DNA of 13,104 bases, from contig CAYYXF010000034.1 of assembly GCA_964475545.1 (NCBI GenBank), forward strand, positions 1-13,104, read 5' to 3'. A program made the position numbers and the translations under genes. This stretch comes from DASPTR01 sp964475545 (GTDB lineage Archaea; Thermoproteota; Bathyarchaeia; Bathyarchaeales; Bathycorpusculaceae). The notes under the pieces are model-generated. The model did not search any database. It was given only the letters and a program-made list of their open reading frames with translations, and was not told the DNA's origin. This document shows, piece after piece, positions 13,055-13,104 of this stretch; positions within the stretch are counted from its first letter, which is position 1; every line of letters starts with the position of its first letter.

Positions 13055-13104
13055 TTTGGTTCCTCGGTGACCTCAAACGTGTGCCCGCAATAGTTGCATG
13101 TGGC
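13048..13104 (-). CDS. C-terminal end of a gene with a zinc-ribbon-like motif, cut by the right edge
   Basis: The last 18 codons of a minus-strand gene enter from the right edge in frame and end at TAA (13050-13048), encoding ATCNYCGHTFEVTEEPKW. The CNYCG motif followed by a hydrophobic strand looks like the last knuckle of a zinc ribbon. The gene overlaps the start of the membrane-protein gene by seven bases (ATGGTAA), so they are likely in one operon and translationally coupled. The rest of the gene, and therefore its identity, is outside the window. Confidence 0.6.
   Translation of the reverse strand, partial: ATCNYCGHTFEVTEEPKW

Overview
The window looks like chromosomal DNA of an archaeon. 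It carries a transcription factor B gene, an archaeal-type SUI1/aIF1, an HMG-CoA synthase of the archaeal kind, a small TRAM protein paired with an OB-fold single-strand-binding protein, TATA-type promoters about 25-35 nt upstream of predicted transcription starts, and GGTG/GGAG ribosome binding sites. TTG starts, overlapping stop/start codons and the Yip1 and DUF2207-like membrane proteins would fit an uncultured Bathyarchaeia/Thermoproteota lineage. That placement is inference; no marker settles it.

Layout, left to right. A tRNA-Gln(UUG) gene runs off the left edge on the minus strand (1-55), preceded by a nucleotidyltransferase with a helical C-terminal half (79-1203, minus). Divergent from it is TFB (1406-2344, plus). 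TFB converges on a two-gene minus-strand unit, aIF1 (2588-2896) then a small zinc ribbon (2341-2559); the TFB and zinc-ribbon stop codons share one TTAA. A lysine 6-dehydrogenase/saccharopine dehydrogenase-like enzyme follows (3080-4228, plus).

The centre is a plus-strand operon: a thiolase-fold protein whose catalytic residues appear substituted (4419-5621), a DUF35-HMG-CoA synthase fusion (5618-7129), and a Yip1-like membrane protein with an inserted extracytoplasmic domain (7162-8346). After it lies a scar (8412-8603) in which the first codons of an ABC-transporter ATPase are joined to the last codons of a MacB/FtsX-type permease, the rest being deleted. A new promoter and a foldable leader then precede the TRAM gene (8736-9038) and a SOSS-B/RPA-like OB-fold gene (9035-9349).

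The right third is on the minus strand. A gene that enters from beyond the right edge and ends in a zinc-ribbon-like motif overlaps a DUF2207-like membrane protein (11414-13054), whose cytoplasmic C-terminus ends in a Cys-Ala repeat with ten cysteines in 21 residues. The stop codon of that gene directly abuts the start codon of a PqqD-like/radical SAM/SPASM enzyme (10067-11413). A bacterioferritin-like diiron protein (9519-9938) follows with its own promoter.

The strongest candidate for an undescribed system is the membrane protein with the Cys-Ala tail plus its coupled peptide-modifying radical SAM enzyme: a membrane-anchored, RiPP-like modified tail. The second is the operon of a degenerate thiolase with a DUF35-HMG-CoA synthase fusion, which rearranges the known archaeal thiolase/DUF35/HMG-CoA synthase complex.
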